In this document: positions 8,462 to 18,348 of the stretch, piece by piece
How the letters are laid out: the number at the start of each line of letters is the position of its first letter
How positions within the stretch are numbered: the first letter of the stretch is position 1
From: an uncultured Brachyspira sp.
GTDB lineage: Bacteria; Spirochaetota; Brachyspiria; Brachyspirales; Brachyspiraceae
Length of the DNA: 59,332 bases
Assembly (NCBI RefSeq): GCF_910578695.1
Contig: NZ_CAJTQJ010000011.1
Coordinates: forward strand, 1 to 59,332
Reading direction: 5' to 3'
Position numbers and translations under genes: made by a program
The notes under the pieces: generated by a model
Database searches by the model: none
Told to the model about the DNA's origin: nothing
The model's input: only the letters and a program-made list of their open reading frames with translations

Positions 8462-11221
8462 ATGAAAAAAACATTTCTTATTATTGACGCTTTTGGTATA
8501 CTTTACAGATACCATTTTATTTTTTTGAAAAGACCTCTTTTAAACTCTAAAGGGCAGAATGTTTCATCTATTAATGGTTTTATGAGAACTTATTTCTCGC
8601 TTATTAATACATATCCATCAGAATATGTAGCTATAGCATTGGACAGTTCAAGAAAAACATTTAGAAATGAAATATATAAAGAGTATAAAGAGAATAGAGA
8701 GAGTATGCCTGATGATTTAAGAAGCCAGATACCTATACTTTATAAGCTTATAGATGCTTTGGGGATATCGAGAATAGTTTTAGATAATTATGAGGCTGAT
8801 GATATTGTAGGCACTATTTCCGAAAAAAATAAAAAAGAGAATATCAAAACTATTATTTATTCTCCTGATAAGGATATACTTCAGCTTGTAGATGATGATG
8901 TAAGAGTAGTTGCCAGCAATAAAGATAATGAGCTTATGGAGTATGATAGAGATACTGTTAAAGAAAAAAGAGGAGTTTATCCTAATCAAATAATAGATTT
9001 GCTTGCTCTTATGGGAGATGCTTCAGATAATATACCGGGAGTAAAGGGAGTAGGGGAGAAGACGGCTGTAAAACTTCTTGAGGAGTATGATAGTTTAGAC
9101 GGAATATATGAAAATATAGATTCTATTAAAGGAAAACTTCAGGAAAAATTGATTGAATCAAAAGACAATGCATATATGAGCTATAAACTTGCTTCTATTG
9201 AAAGAAATATAAAAGATTTTAATTTGGATTATAATGAGATAGCAAGCAGTAAAATTGATATTGATGAAGTTAATAAAATATTAGATGAATTAGAATTAAA
9301 GCAGATAAGAGATAAAATCAATTCTTATATATATAGTTCTTCTTCAAAAAAAGATGATAAGGTAAAAATATCAAATAATGAAGATTCTAATAATATAGAA
9401 AAAGAAGAAACTGCTATACTGACAGCTAAGGATAATAAAGCTAGTTATTATTTAATAGAAAATGAAACAGAGCTTCAAAATCTTTTAAATGATATTAACA
9501 GCAAAAAACTTGTATGCATAGACTTTGAAACTACAGGATTAGATATATTTAAAGATACTATAATAGGAATTTCTTTTGCAATAAAATCTAATGAAGCATT
9601 TTATTTGGATTTAAGCGGAAGAACAAATATAGATAAAGAAAAGTGTATGAATCTTGTATTTGAAACTTTAGCAAAAGAAGATATAAAAATCATAGGACAT
9701 AATCTTAAATATGAATACAAAATGATGAGGGCTATTAATAAAAGTTTCGGGAATTTATATTTTGATACTATGGTGGCTGCTTATTTGATTAATCCTACAA
9801 GAGGAAGATATAATATGGACGATTTGGCTATTGCTTATCTTTCATATAATACTATTAAATACAGCGATTTGACGGACAATGCTAAAAAGACTTTATTAGA
9901 TGCTCCTTTAAAAGATGTTGTTGAATATGCATGCGAAGATGCTGATATAACATTTAGATTTTATGAATGCTTTGCTCCGCTTTTAAAAACTCATAATCTT
10001 GAAGAATTATTTTTCAATATAGAAATGCCTCTTGTAAATGTGCTTGCTGATATGGAATTTGACGGCGTTTATATAAGCAGCGAAAAAATGAAATCATTGT
10101 CAGATGAATATACTTTGCTTTTGGAAAAAACTAAAGAGAAAATATATTCAGAAGCAGGCGAAGAGTTTAATCTGCAGTCTCCTAAACAGCTTGAATATAT
10201 ATTATTTGATAAGATGGGAATAGCTCCTCTTAAGAAAACTAAAACAGGGTTTTCTACTGATGAGGAAGTATTAACTGAACTTGCTCAGAAAGAAAAAATA
10301 GCTGAATATATGCTTACATACAGAAAGTATGCAAAATTAAAAAATACTTATCTTGATGTTTTCCCTACTTTAATAAATGAAAAAACAAGAAGAATACATG
10401 CATCTTTCAATCAAACAGTAACAGCTACAGGACGCTTATCATCATCAGAACCTAATTTGCAAAATATTCCGGTGAGAGGCGAAGAAGGACGCGATATAAG
10501 AAATACATTTATAGCAGAGAAAGGAAATTTGCTTATAGCTGCTGACTATTCTCAGATAGAATTAAGATTATTAGCACATTTCAGCAATGATCCTGCATTA
10601 GTTGAAGCATTCAAAAATAATGATGATATTCATAGAAAAACAGCGATGAAAATATATTCTGTGAGTAAAGAGCATGTAACTGCCTCAATGAGAAACACAG
10701 CTAAAATAATAAATTTCTCTATCATTTACGGAAAAACAGCATTCGGACTTTCAAAAGAGCTTGGAATAAAAAGAAAAGATGCTGAAGATTTCATAAAAGG
10801 TTATTTTGAAACATATTCCAAAGTAAAGCCTTTCTGCGAGGAAGTTGTTGAGGAAGTAAGAAATAAAGGCTATGTTCGTACTATGTGCGGAAGAATTAGA
10901 GATTTATCAAAAACTATAAATTCATCTAATGCTATGGCTAGAAATGAGGCTGAGAGAATGGCTTTAAATACTCTCATTCAGGGAAGTGCAGCTGATATGA
11001 TAAAAGTTGCTATGTCGGCTATACATAAAGAGTTTAAAAATCATTTAAAAACTGCCAAGATAGTTATGCAGGTTCATGATGAATTAGTAGTTGAAGTTTC
11101 TGAAAAAGAGGCTGATAAGGCTATGATTATAATGAAAGAGATAATGGAGCATTCTGTAAAAACAAATGTCCCTATAATTGTAGATATACATAAAGGAAAC
11201 AGCTGGGGAGAGATTCATTAA
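8462..11221 (+). CDS. polA: DNA polymerase I
   Basis: PolA fills repair gaps and removes Okazaki primers. All three domains are present in 919 residues. The 5'-3' exonuclease (1 to about 290) has DDIVGTISEK, GDASDNIPGVKGVGEKTA. The 3'-5' exonuclease (about 330-520) has Exo I D354/E356 and Exo III Y489/D493, but the Exo II Asp is replaced by Glu418 (HNLKYE). The polymerase domain carries motif A (AADYSQIELRLLAH), the O-helix region (RNTAKIINFSIIYGKTAFGL) and motif C (MQVHDELVVEV). Its start follows a strong -10 box so closely that translation may be leaderless. A Lys/Asp/Asn-rich linker joins the exonuclease domains. Confidence 0.97.
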   Translation: MKKTFLIIDAFGILYRYHFIFLKRPLLNSKGQNVSSINGFMRTYFSLINTYPSEYVAIALDSSRKTFRNEIYKEYKENRESMPDDLRSQIPILYKLIDALGISRIVLDNYEADDIVGTISEKNKKENIKTIIYSPDKDILQLVDDDVRVVASNKDNELMEYDRDTVKEKRGVYPNQIIDLLALMGDASDNIPGVKGVGEKTAVKLLEEYDSLDGIYENIDSIKGKLQEKLIESKDNAYMSYKLASIERNIKDFNLDYNEIASSKIDIDEVNKILDELELKQIRDKINSYIYSSSSKKDDKVKISNNEDSNNIEKEETAILTAKDNKASYYLIENETELQNLLNDINSKKLVCIDFETTGLDIFKDTIIGISFAIKSNEAFYLDLSGRTNIDKEKCMNLVFETLAKEDIKIIGHNLKYEYKMMRAINKSFGNLYFDTMVAAYLINPTRGRYNMDDLAIAYLSYNTIKYSDLTDNAKKTLLDAPLKDVVEYACEDADITFRFYECFAPLLKTHNLEELFFNIEMPLVNVLADMEFDGVYISSEKMKSLSDEYTLLLEKTKEKIYSEAGEEFNLQSPKQLEYILFDKMGIAPLKKTKTGFSTDEEVLTELAQKEKIAEYMLTYRKYAKLKNTYLDVFPTLINEKTRRIHASFNQTVTATGRLSSSEPNLQNIPVRGEEGRDIRNTFIAEKGNLLIAADYSQIELRLLAHFSNDPALVEAFKNNDDIHRKTAMKIYSVSKEHVTASMRNTAKIINFSIIYGKTAFGLSKELGIKRKDAEDFIKGYFETYSKVKPFCEEVVEEVRNKGYVRTMCGRIRDLSKTINSSNAMARNEAERMALNTLIQGSAADMIKVAMSAIHKEFKNHLKTAKIVMQVHDELVVEVSEKEADKAMIIMKEIMEHSVKTNVPIIVDIHKGNSWGEIH

Positions 11222-11423
11222 TTAATTGAGTTCATAAAATATTATTAATTAAAGTAAAAGAATTTTATTGTAAATATGTATAAATGTTTTTTTATTAGTA
11301 TGATTTTAAACTAATTTGAATTTTTTATTTCTTTGTATAAGTACGCCTAAATATGCATATTTAAAATATAATAAAAAACAGTATAATATTATTTTTAATG
11401 ATTTTATTATTTGGAGTTTATAA

Positions 11424-11960
11424 ATGAAAATAATTGAAATTGCTGATTATGATTATAATTGGAATAATTTATATACAGAAGAAGAAAAAAAAATTAAAAA
11501 TATTCTTAAATCTATATTAATAAATATTTATCATATAGGAAGCACATCGATAGAAAATTTAAAAGCAAAACCTATTATAGATATATTAGCTGCAGTAGAT
11601 GATATAAATAAAGTTGATTCTTATAATGATGATTTTTCTGATATAGGATATAAAGCTATGGGAGAAAATGGAATATCAAAAAGAAGATTTTTTATTAAAG
11701 ACTATACTGATAAAAATGGAATAGAAAAAAGATTTTCCCATATTCATATATTTGATATTAATAATAAATTTGATATAGAAAGGCATTTAGCTTTTAGGGA
11801 TTTTTTAAGGGCTAATAAAGATATTGCAGAAGAATATGTGAAAATAAAATTGGAAGCTTTGAAAAATTGTAATAATGATATTGAATTATATTGCAATTAT
11901 AAAGATAGATTTATAAAAGATACTGAACAAACAGCATTAGAGTTTTATAAAAATAATTAA
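11424..11960 (+). CDS. GrpB/UPF0157 family nucleotidyltransferase-like protein
   Basis: The 178-residue protein matches the GrpB (UPF0157) family, a minimal nucleotidyltransferase-fold group. The signature HIGSTSIENLKAKPIIDILA lies at about residues 37-56, where GSTS and the acidic PIIDI form the nucleotidyltransferase-like core. Later conserved pieces are RRFF, HIHIFD and RHLAFRDFLR. A GGAG ribosome site stands before the ATG, and TATAAT at 11382-11387 is a plausible -10. It faces the ATPase/nuclease pair tail to tail. The cellular substrate is unknown for this family. Confidence 0.85.
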   Translation: MKIIEIADYDYNWNNLYTEEEKKIKNILKSILINIYHIGSTSIENLKAKPIIDILAAVDDINKVDSYNDDFSDIGYKAMGENGISKRRFFIKDYTDKNGIEKRFSHIHIFDINNKFDIERHLAFRDFLRANKDIAEEYVKIKLEALKNCNNDIELYCNYKDRFIKDTEQTALEFYKNN

Positions 11961-12048
11961 ATTTAGATAATGTATTTATTGCAATTTTTTATACATCTAT
12001 ATTATTTATGGATTAATATTATTATGAAACACTGCTTTATTAATTTTT

Positions 12049-12657
12049 TTATTGTTTAGAAATATTTTTTATGAAATCTTTTTCAAAACTTTCAAAGCTT
12101 GAAATTTTAACATCTTTAAAATAACGGTTTTTATAATCAGTTGTTAATCTTGCACAATCTTCATTTATATTAACTCTGTCTCTATTTATTTTATTTTGTG
12201 AAGTATAATTATCTGAATTTTCATTTACTATTAAATAGTAATATATATTCAAATTTAAGATAGAATTAAATTTAATATTTTCATCTATCATTTTATTAAT
12301 GATTTTATGTATAGTTATTAAACTTTCTATACCTTTCAATTTTATTTCATTTTTTAATTTTTGTTTGAAATCTTTACTGCTTTTAGAGTTTATTAATAAA
12401 GATGTATTTTTGAACTCTATTAAATATATTATATTATCCTGTATATGTATCATATCGGCAGATTTTGGTTTATTATTCTTTTTTAGATTAGAAGTTATTT
12501 TATCAAAATTAAAAACTTCTGTATCTAAAGTTATTTTACTTATGTTTTTATCGATATCTTTGCACACTTCCGATATTTTATCTTTACAATTATCAAAATC
12601 TGTATTCAATATATCTTTTAATCGGTTCGTAATTATAGTTATCCGTTCTGATGTCAT
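12049..12657 (-). CDS. Putative PD-(D/E)XK-like nuclease partner of the AAA ATPase
   Basis: I do not recognise a named family for this 202-residue protein. It has a visible D-x12-E-x-K arrangement: Asp68 in SADMIHIQD, then Glu81 and Lys83 in IYLIEFKNT, set in alternating hydrophobic strands as in PD-(D/E)XK nuclease cores. An N-terminal helix supplies further acidic residues. Its ATG overlaps the TGA of the upstream ATPase (ATGA at 12657-12654), so the two should be translationally coupled. Several CGN arginine codons (CGG, CGA, CGT) contrast with the AGA habit of the neighbours. I infer an effector nuclease controlled by the ATPase; it could instead be a non-catalytic regulator. Confidence 0.55.
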   Translation of the reverse strand: MTSERITIITNRLKDILNTDFDNCKDKISEVCKDIDKNISKITLDTEVFNFDKITSNLKKNNKPKSADMIHIQDNIIYLIEFKNTSLLINSKSSKDFKQKLKNEIKLKGIESLITIHKIINKMIDENIKFNSILNLNIYYYLIVNENSDNYTSQNKINRDRVNINEDCARLTTDYKNRYFKDVKISSFESFEKDFIKNISKQ

Positions 12658-13955
12658 TTTTTTGCTTCATTCCATAATGTATCTTTATCTAATTTTCTAT
12701 AGGCATCAGCTAAAGTTTTATATATGCTTTCTATATCATCATTAACATTTTTTATTAGAGCATATCCGTCATCTTGTTTTTCACTTAAATAAAAATTAGT
12801 TTTATCCGCAATTTTTTCTGACTTTTCTGAGTATTTTTGTACAGCTTCTATAAAATAAGGGCTATGAGAATTAATTAAAATTTGTATATCTAATTCTTCT
12901 GCCATTTTTACCATAAGTTTAGCATATTCAATTTGCCATTTAGGGTGTAAATGTACTTCAGGTTCATCAAGTATTAAAATATGCTTATCATTGAAAATAC
13001 CTGCTTTTAAAAGCAAATCTATTATAGCAAAAGATTTTATACCTACAGCAGTATTAGATAATTCTATTTCATTATTTCCTTTTGTAAATAGAAACTTTCT
13101 TTTTTCATTATTATATTCAATATAACCTCCAATATTTTTTCTAATATAATTAGAAAATGACTTTATGCTTGTTATAGTATTATCAATATTTAAATATGTT
13201 TCATCTATATTATTAAGTAAAGTTATTTTTTCAAATAAATCATGTATGTGATTTTTAGCCTTTATCATATTTCTTATATATCTTCTTTCAAAAATATTAA
13301 ATCCATCTAAGTAATTATCCATAACATAAAATATAAAAGGGGTCTCTACATATGTTATATCTTTAGCATATATATTACCAATAGGAATATTGGTATCGAT
13401 TCTATTGCTGTTTATTTGAAAATCTATTATTTTATTATTATTATATAAAATAGATATATTTGATTTTTCTGAATAAAATGAAGCCATTTGATTACCAAAT
13501 TCTGATTTTTTTTGTATTTCTATACTGAAATATTTTTTTTCATTTTCAGATATAGAGCTATATTTTACATTCAAAAGTTCATCTATATTTTTAGATATAC
13601 AGTTGTATAAATTATATCTTTTTAGATTAAAAATAATATCATCTTTATTATTTTTATTTATATCTTTTATGTCATCTAGTAGCGTATCTAACAAATGATA
13701 TTTTGCATCAATATTATTTTTATTTATGATTTCGTTATCTAAAATTCTTTTAATATCATCTAATATTGATAATATATTATTGTTTATATAAATATTATAA
13801 TAAATTTCTGAATTGTTTAAACCTGCTACTATTGAATACAAAGCTTTACTAACTGTACTTTTTCCTGTATCATTTTCACCAGCTATTAAAGTAAGCCCGT
13901 CTAATATGATATCAGCTTCTTTTATCATTCCTATGTTTCTTAATTGAAGTTCCAT
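12654..13955 (-). CDS. AAA/ABC-type ATPase of the OLD-like group, probable defence sensor
   Basis: The 433-residue protein opens with a short strand and Walker A GENDTGKST at residues 26-34. A long helical insertion of roughly 250 residues follows. The C-terminal half has an ABC-signature-like NTAVGIKS, Walker B ILILDEPEVHLHP and the switch histidine in INSHSPYF. This layout is the SMC/RecF-like ATPase core shared by OLD nucleases, Gabija GajA, Septu PtuA and PARIS AriA. There is no TOPRIM nuclease domain after the ATPase core, so any nuclease activity must be supplied separately, probably by the coupled downstream gene. No methyltransferase or transposase is adjacent. Confidence 0.8.
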   Translation of the reverse strand: MELQLRNIGMIKEADIILDGLTLIAGENDTGKSTVSKALYSIVAGLNNSEIYYNIYINNNILSILDDIKRILDNEIINKNNIDAKYHLLDTLLDDIKDINKNNKDDIIFNLKRYNLYNCISKNIDELLNVKYSSISENEKKYFSIEIQKKSEFGNQMASFYSEKSNISILYNNNKIIDFQINSNRIDTNIPIGNIYAKDITYVETPFIFYVMDNYLDGFNIFERRYIRNMIKAKNHIHDLFEKITLLNNIDETYLNIDNTITSIKSFSNYIRKNIGGYIEYNNEKRKFLFTKGNNEIELSNTAVGIKSFAIIDLLLKAGIFNDKHILILDEPEVHLHPKWQIEYAKLMVKMAEELDIQILINSHSPYFIEAVQKYSEKSEKIADKTNFYLSEKQDDGYALIKNVNDDIESIYKTLADAYRKLDKDTLWNEAKK

Positions 13956-14007
13956 ATTGATTCCAAATTATATATTAAATGATTTAGTATTATTATATTA
14001 CAAAAAA

Positions 14008-14955
14008 TTATTTTGTAAAACCTTCAGTCTTTTCAAAAACTTCTATGTACTTCTTTATGCCTTTGGCAGCAGCTTTTACCATTTTTAGTCTTGTATCTTT
14101 GGTATTCATAAATTTAGCATCTTCAGGATTAGTAATGAAGCCTAATTCTATTAATGTAGAAGGCATAACAGCACCTTTCAAAACATAAAATAAAGCATTT
14201 TGTACAGGTTTTGTTCTTCTTGCAACTCCCGAAACTTTAAGTACTTCTTCAGTAATTAATTCAGCTAATAATTTACTTTCTTTCTGATACTGTTCTATAA
14301 GCATATAATTATGTGTAAGCTGGCTAGAATCCTTTTCATATTTTGAAGTATCTATATTATCAAATTTAACTAAAGCATCATTTTCAAGCATTGATACAGC
14401 CTTTGCATATTCGCTTGATTCCTGAGCACTTACAAAATATGCTTCAAATCCTTTGGCTTTTGTATTGAATGATGCATTTGCGTGAATACTTACAAATAAT
14501 GCATTTTTTGCTTTATCAGTATTTATCTTTGCTGCATTATTAGCTATTTCAAAACGTTTTTCAAGAGTAGGATAAGTATCTCCTGTTCTTGTTAGTACAA
14601 TTTTAATATTAGGAAGCAAATTTTCCAATTCTTCTTTTAACTCTAGTGAAAAAGCTAAAGCTATATCCTTTTCAAGCAGTTTATCTACTCCTACAGCTCC
14701 GGGGTCTTTTCCTCCGTGTCCGGGGTCTATAATTATGGTAGATATAGTTTTTTCATTAAATTTATTTACAGCAGGATTAAAAGCCTCTTTTAAATCTTCT
14801 ACTTTTATGTTCAAATTACTTAATTTTATCTTATCATTATTTTGTGCATAAAGTAAATGACAAGTATTAAACAAAGCTAATACAATAATGAAAAATAATG
14901 TTATTCTTCGTCTTCTTTGATTTCCTCTGAATAACCGCAATCTTCCTTGATACAA
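14008..14955 (-). CDS. N-acetylmuramoyl-L-alanine amidase (Amidase_3)
   Basis: A zinc-dependent cell-wall amidase of the AmiA/AmiC family, splitting the stem peptide from MurNAc. The N-terminus is arginine-rich, followed by a hydrophobic segment ending LLYAQ, so it is exported. The catalytic domain (about 85-305) shows IIDPGHGGKDPGAVG, the metal ligands H in SIHANAS, and the catalytic Glu in LIELGFITNPEDA. Its N-terminal coding sequence overlaps the last 55 bases of topA in another frame. The true start could be an alternative codon slightly downstream, since the overlapping residues are mostly arginine-rich. Last gene of the dprA-topA group. Confidence 0.9.
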   Translation of the reverse strand: MYQGRLRLFRGNQRRRRITLFFIIVLALFNTCHLLYAQNNDKIKLSNLNIKVEDLKEAFNPAVNKFNEKTISTIIIDPGHGGKDPGAVGVDKLLEKDIALAFSLELKEELENLLPNIKIVLTRTGDTYPTLEKRFEIANNAAKINTDKAKNALFVSIHANASFNTKAKGFEAYFVSAQESSEYAKAVSMLENDALVKFDNIDTSKYEKDSSQLTHNYMLIEQYQKESKLLAELITEEVLKVSGVARRTKPVQNALFYVLKGAVMPSTLIELGFITNPEDAKFMNTKDTRLKMVKAAAKGIKKYIEVFEKTEGFTK

Positions 14956-17045
14956 ATTTTAAACAATCCTTTGTTTTTTATGTTTTTCTCAACCATAAGC
15001 CCATTGCATTTAGGACAAGGCTCTTGAATAGGTTTATCCCAACTTACAAAATCGCATTTAGGATAATTGGAACATCCGTAAAATTCTCTGCCTCTTTTGG
15101 ATCTCTTTAAAGTAATATCTCCTGTGCATTTAGGACATACTCCGAAAGATATTCCTTTGGTATTTTTGCATTCAGGAAAACCTGAACATGCAATAAAATA
15201 TCCGTATCTTCCAAGCCTTTTTATCATCTTCTTGCCGCATTTCTCGCATATAAAATCTGTTTCTTCATTGAAAAAGTCTTTCATATTATTTATATTTTCA
15301 GCGGCTGTTTTCAATGTATCCAAAAAATTAGGATAGAACTCTATCAATATATTATTCCATTCTATATTATCGTCTTCTATTTTATCAAGTTTACTCTCCA
15401 TATCAGCTGTAAAGTTAATATTTACTAATTCAGGGAAATTTTCGCTGATAAGTTCATTAACAAGCTTTCCTAACTCGGTAGGTACTAGCTGTTTTCCTTT
15501 TCTCTGTACATAATGCCTTGATATTATAGTTTTAATAGTAGGTGCATAAGTAGAAGGTCTTCCTATTCCCGATTCTTCGAGTATTTTAACAAGCGAAGCA
15601 TCTGTATATCTTGGAGGCGGTGCTGTAAAATGCTGCTGCGGATTATTTTCTACAAATTCGCATATATCATCTTTTGATAAATTAGGCATTTTTGAAGCCT
15701 TTTCCTTATCTTCTTTATCTATTGTAAGAACTTTCATAAATCCGTCGAATTCTATTTTTGAAGAAGAAAGAGAAAATTCGCACTCTCCTGCAGTTATTAT
15801 AGCCCTTGTATTTTTCATTTTAGCAGGAAGCATTTGAGATGATACAAATCTCTCCCATATAAGTTTATACAGTTTATATTGATCTGTTTTTAAATATTCT
15901 TTTATGCTGTCAGGAGTTAAAAATACATTGGTAGGTCTTATAGCCTCGTGTGCGTCCTGAGCATTCTTTTTTACTGAATATGCAGGAGGTTCAGGAGGCA
16001 GATAATTATTTCCATATTCTTTTTCTATAAATTCTCTTGCCTGTTCCTGTGCAACAGGTGATATTCTTACACTATCGGTACGCATATATGTTATTAAACC
16101 TGTAGCCTCTCCCGCTATATCCACACCTTCATAAAGAGACTGAGCAACCTGCATAGTTTTTGAAGCACTGTATCCTAATGCACTGCTTGCTGCCTGCTGA
16201 AGTTTGCTTGTAGTATATGGTGCTGTAGGATTTCTTAATCTGTCTTTTATTTCTATATTAGTAACTATATATGTTTTGTCTTTTAGATGCTCCATTATAT
16301 CTTCAGTATCTTGTTTTGTTTTTAAGTCAGGCTTTTCCCCTTTATATTTTTGAAGTTCTGCCAAAAATTCTTTATTTTTATGCTTTAAAAATACACCGAA
16401 AGTCCAATATTCTACAGGAATAAAAGTCTCAATTTCACCTTCTCTATTGCATATAATAAGCAAAGCAACATTCTGTACTCTGCCTGCAGAAAGTCCTCTT
16501 TTAATTTTTTCCCAAAGAAGAGGGCTTAAATTATAGCCAATAAGTCTGTCTAATACCCTTCTTGCCTTTTGAGCATTTACTTTTGAAATATCTATATCTC
16601 TAGGCTTATCAATAGCCTCTTTTAATGCATCTTTTGTTATCTCGTGAAAAACTATTCTTTTTATAGGTACGGCAGAATTCACCCCTCTGATTTTATTTCC
16701 TATATGCCAAGCAATGCTTTCTCCCTCTCTGTCATCATCCGCTGCAAGCAGTACTTCCTGTGCTTTTTTAGCTTCTTTTTTCAAGTCATTTAATATTTTA
16801 GCCCTTCCTCTTATAGTAATATATTCAGGCTCAAATCCATTATCAACATCTATAGCTAGTCTGCTTCTAGGCAAATCTATTAAATGCCCCATTGATGACA
16901 TTACTATATAATCAGAGCCTAAATATCTATTAATTGTTTTGGCTTTTGCAGGAGACTCTACTATAACAAGTTTTTTCTTTTTGGATTCTTTTTTAGTTTT
17001 TTTCTTATCTGTTTTTTTTACTTTTTCTTCTGCTGTCTTGGGCAT
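14901..17045 (-). CDS. topA: DNA topoisomerase I
   Basis: TopA relaxes negative supercoils. The 714-residue protein starts with a lysine-rich tail, then the TOPRIM domain (LVIVESPAKAKTI, LAADDDREGE). The catalytic tyrosine is Tyr320 in LITYMRTDS. Near the C-terminus are three zinc-binding cysteine clusters: CEKCGKKM with CSGFPEC, CPKCTGD with CSNYPKC, and CPKCNGL with CIKEDC. The last finger is slightly irregular. It sits between dprA and the amidase, same strand, with a 46-base gap from dprA. The ATG at 17045 is preceded by AAGGAG. Confidence 0.96.
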   Translation of the reverse strand: MPKTAEEKVKKTDKKKTKKESKKKKLVIVESPAKAKTINRYLGSDYIVMSSMGHLIDLPRSRLAIDVDNGFEPEYITIRGRAKILNDLKKEAKKAQEVLLAADDDREGESIAWHIGNKIRGVNSAVPIKRIVFHEITKDALKEAIDKPRDIDISKVNAQKARRVLDRLIGYNLSPLLWEKIKRGLSAGRVQNVALLIICNREGEIETFIPVEYWTFGVFLKHKNKEFLAELQKYKGEKPDLKTKQDTEDIMEHLKDKTYIVTNIEIKDRLRNPTAPYTTSKLQQAASSALGYSASKTMQVAQSLYEGVDIAGEATGLITYMRTDSVRISPVAQEQAREFIEKEYGNNYLPPEPPAYSVKKNAQDAHEAIRPTNVFLTPDSIKEYLKTDQYKLYKLIWERFVSSQMLPAKMKNTRAIITAGECEFSLSSSKIEFDGFMKVLTIDKEDKEKASKMPNLSKDDICEFVENNPQQHFTAPPPRYTDASLVKILEESGIGRPSTYAPTIKTIISRHYVQRKGKQLVPTELGKLVNELISENFPELVNINFTADMESKLDKIEDDNIEWNNILIEFYPNFLDTLKTAAENINNMKDFFNEETDFICEKCGKKMIKRLGRYGYFIACSGFPECKNTKGISFGVCPKCTGDITLKRSKRGREFYGCSNYPKCDFVSWDKPIQEPCPKCNGLMVEKNIKNKGLFKICIKEDCGYSEEIKEDEE

Positions 17046-17091
17046 AGTTAAATCTCCTTTAATATTATAAAAGTTATATATTATTATTTTA

Positions 17092-18348
17092 TTATTTTTC
17101 TATAGTATAATATTTTCCTGATAATTGTTTTATAATACCTTTTATCTCCAACTGCATTAATATAGAAGCTGCTGACTGTACTTTTATATTGCTTTCTTCT
17201 GCAATTTGATCGATATGTATTTTATCTGTCTGCTTTATTATATTGTAAAGCAGTTTTTCATCTTTTTCTAAATTTAATTCCATACTGCTTTTTTTAGTTT
17301 TATTAATCTTTTTTTCTTTTTTTGCTGTTTCTGAAGCATTATTATTTTTTATTTTTTCTGTATTTTTTGTATATATAATATCTTTTTTTGAAGTTTTAGC
17401 TTCTATATCTCCGCCTTCAAAATATTTTAATTTCATTTTTACATAATCATCATCATTAGAGAATATAGAATCAAAATCTTCTAATATATCTATAAAATTA
17501 TAAGCTATTTTAGCACCGTCTTTATATAATTTATGATTTCCGAAATAACAGCTTTTTTTCTCATCATAAGGGGCAATATAAACATCCCTTCCCTGATTAA
17601 GAGCATAATCAACGGTAATCAAAGCACCCGACTTACTTGCTGCCTCTACCATAACAACAGCATACGAAAGCCCTGATATTATTCTGTTTCTTCTAGGAAA
17701 GTTCATTCTGTCAGGCTTTCTTCCTACTTCAAATTCGCTTACTATAATACCTTTTTCTGATAATTTATTATATATCTGCAAATTCTCAGAAGGATAAACA
17801 TTATCTATACCATTTCCTAAAACGGCTGCTGTATTAGTATTTGAAGATATTGCTCCGAAATGTGCTTCTCTATCCACTCCTTTAGCCATTCCTGATACAA
17901 CCGTTATATTCATAGATGATAATTTACTTGCAAGCTCAAAAGAATATTTTCGGCTTTCATTGGAAGGCTCTCTTGTGCCTACTATTGCTATGGAATTTCT
18001 TCTAAGCTTTTTTAAATCGCCCTTATAATAAAGTATATACGGAGGATTATCTATTTGCTTTAAATTAAAAGGATATTCTTCATCAAATAAACTGAGTATG
18101 CCTATACCATAATTATTTGATTTTTCTACTATTGCTTCGGCTTTATCCAATATTTCGTTTTTATAAAAATTTCCTATTTGAGATTTAAATTTTTTCTCTA
18201 GTAATTTTTTTATATTCTCTTCTTTATCCTCAAAAATATTTTCTACAGATTCATAATGATTAATAAGCTCGGATATTCTTTTATCTCCTACTTTATCAAT
18301 TTGATTCAAGGCTATCAAATAAGTCTTTATACTGCAATTTTTACTCAA
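17092..18348 (-). CDS. dprA: DprA/Smf DNA processing protein
   Basis: DprA binds incoming single-stranded DNA and loads RecA in natural transformation, and is also kept in many non-competent bacteria. An N-terminal helix-hairpin-helix-like region precedes the Rossmann core (about 100-290), which has IAIVGTREPS, VSGMAKGVDREAH, the FPRRNRIISGLS stretch and KSGALITVDYALNQGR. A lysine/asparagine-rich linker leads to a C-terminal winged helix (about 355-418). The start codon overlaps the stop of the upstream TPR lipoprotein gene (ATGA), which implies an operon. No other competence genes lie in the window. Confidence 0.93.
   Translation of the reverse strand: MSKNCSIKTYLIALNQIDKVGDKRISELINHYESVENIFEDKEENIKKLLEKKFKSQIGNFYKNEILDKAEAIVEKSNNYGIGILSLFDEEYPFNLKQIDNPPYILYYKGDLKKLRRNSIAIVGTREPSNESRKYSFELASKLSSMNITVVSGMAKGVDREAHFGAISSNTNTAAVLGNGIDNVYPSENLQIYNKLSEKGIIVSEFEVGRKPDRMNFPRRNRIISGLSYAVVMVEAASKSGALITVDYALNQGRDVYIAPYDEKKSCYFGNHKLYKDGAKIAYNFIDILEDFDSIFSNDDDYVKMKLKYFEGGDIEAKTSKKDIIYTKNTEKIKNNNASETAKKEKKINKTKKSSMELNLEKDEKLLYNIIKQTDKIHIDQIAEESNIKVQSAASILMQLEIKGIIKQLSGKYYTIEK

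Noticed and set aside
12299..12745. 148-residue plus-strand ORF
   Set aside because: Antisense to the nuclease/ATPase pair; AT-driven hydrophobic frame with no homology signal.
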